From the NCBI GenBank assembly GCA_020024515.1, contig JAHHTR010000136.1, forward strand, positions 1 through 5,583: 5,583 nucleotides of DNA, in the 5' to 3' direction. The notes under the pieces were generated by a model. The model was not told the DNA's origin. It did no database searches and saw nothing but the letters and a program-made list of their open reading frames with translations. The DNA is from Angelakisella sp. (GTDB lineage Bacteria; Bacillota; Clostridia; Oscillospirales; Ruminococcaceae). This document shows, in pieces, positions 5,534-5,583 of the stretch (its first letter is position 1; every line of letters starts with the position of its first letter). A program made the position numbers and the translations under genes.

Positions 5534-5583
5534 TTAGTCGTCCCTTAAAAAGCCCATTTTTGCGAGATATTGTTCAAGCACAG
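5534..5583 (-). CDS. 3' end of a minus-strand gene (partial)
   Basis: A minus-strand frame is open from the right edge to a TAA at 5534-5536 and ends EQYLAKMGFLRDD. The tail looks protein-like (amphipathic helix, charged end), but 15 residues are too few to name a family. It lies upstream of, and on the same strand as, the small membrane ORF. Confidence 0.35.
   Translation of the reverse strand, partial: VLEQYLAKMGFLRDD

Overview
The window is AT-rich bacterial accessory DNA. The organism is not identifiable for certain. A Bacteroidota (Bacteroides or Prevotella-like) host fits best: there is an exact TAnnTTTG-type -7 element in front of the ATPase gene, few strong Shine-Dalgarno sites, and small overlapping genes typical of gut Bacteroidota mobile DNA. 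All complete genes of substance read on the minus strand. They form two cassettes separated by about 350-550 bases.

From left to right: positions 2-157 hold the 3' end of an unrecognised plus-strand gene. The convergent intergenic space that follows (158-384) carries a striking array of six [AG]TGCCA cores at a 20-22 base period (229-341), then an 18-bp perfect palindrome (362-379). Cassette 1 (385-2591) is two tandem minus-strand genes, each with the DESG motif and the IQ-x-x-D motif of the DUF3800 (RNase H-like) family. The upstream gene is a canonical member; the downstream gene is a divergent one with an N-terminal extension, starting 2 bases after the first gene's stop. A 350-base gap (2592-2941) with short palindromes separates this from cassette 2 (2942-4742): an AAA15-type (COG1106-like) ATPase followed after 7 bases by a roughly 150-residue protein of unknown function. 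That partner does not look like RloB, the usual partner of these ATPases.

Upstream of the ATPase, 4743-5215 has no convincing gene apart from the ATPase promoter and an 11-bp inverted repeat. The right end (5216-5583) has the last 15 residues of a minus-strand gene and one or two tiny membrane-type ORFs.

The most interesting content is the pairing of two different DUF3800-fold proteins in one operon next to an ATPase/small-protein pair. Both arrangements resemble phage-defence or abortive-infection modules. Function is inferred from family motifs and context only. The two cassettes differ visibly in base composition, so they may have arrived separately rather than form one four-gene system.
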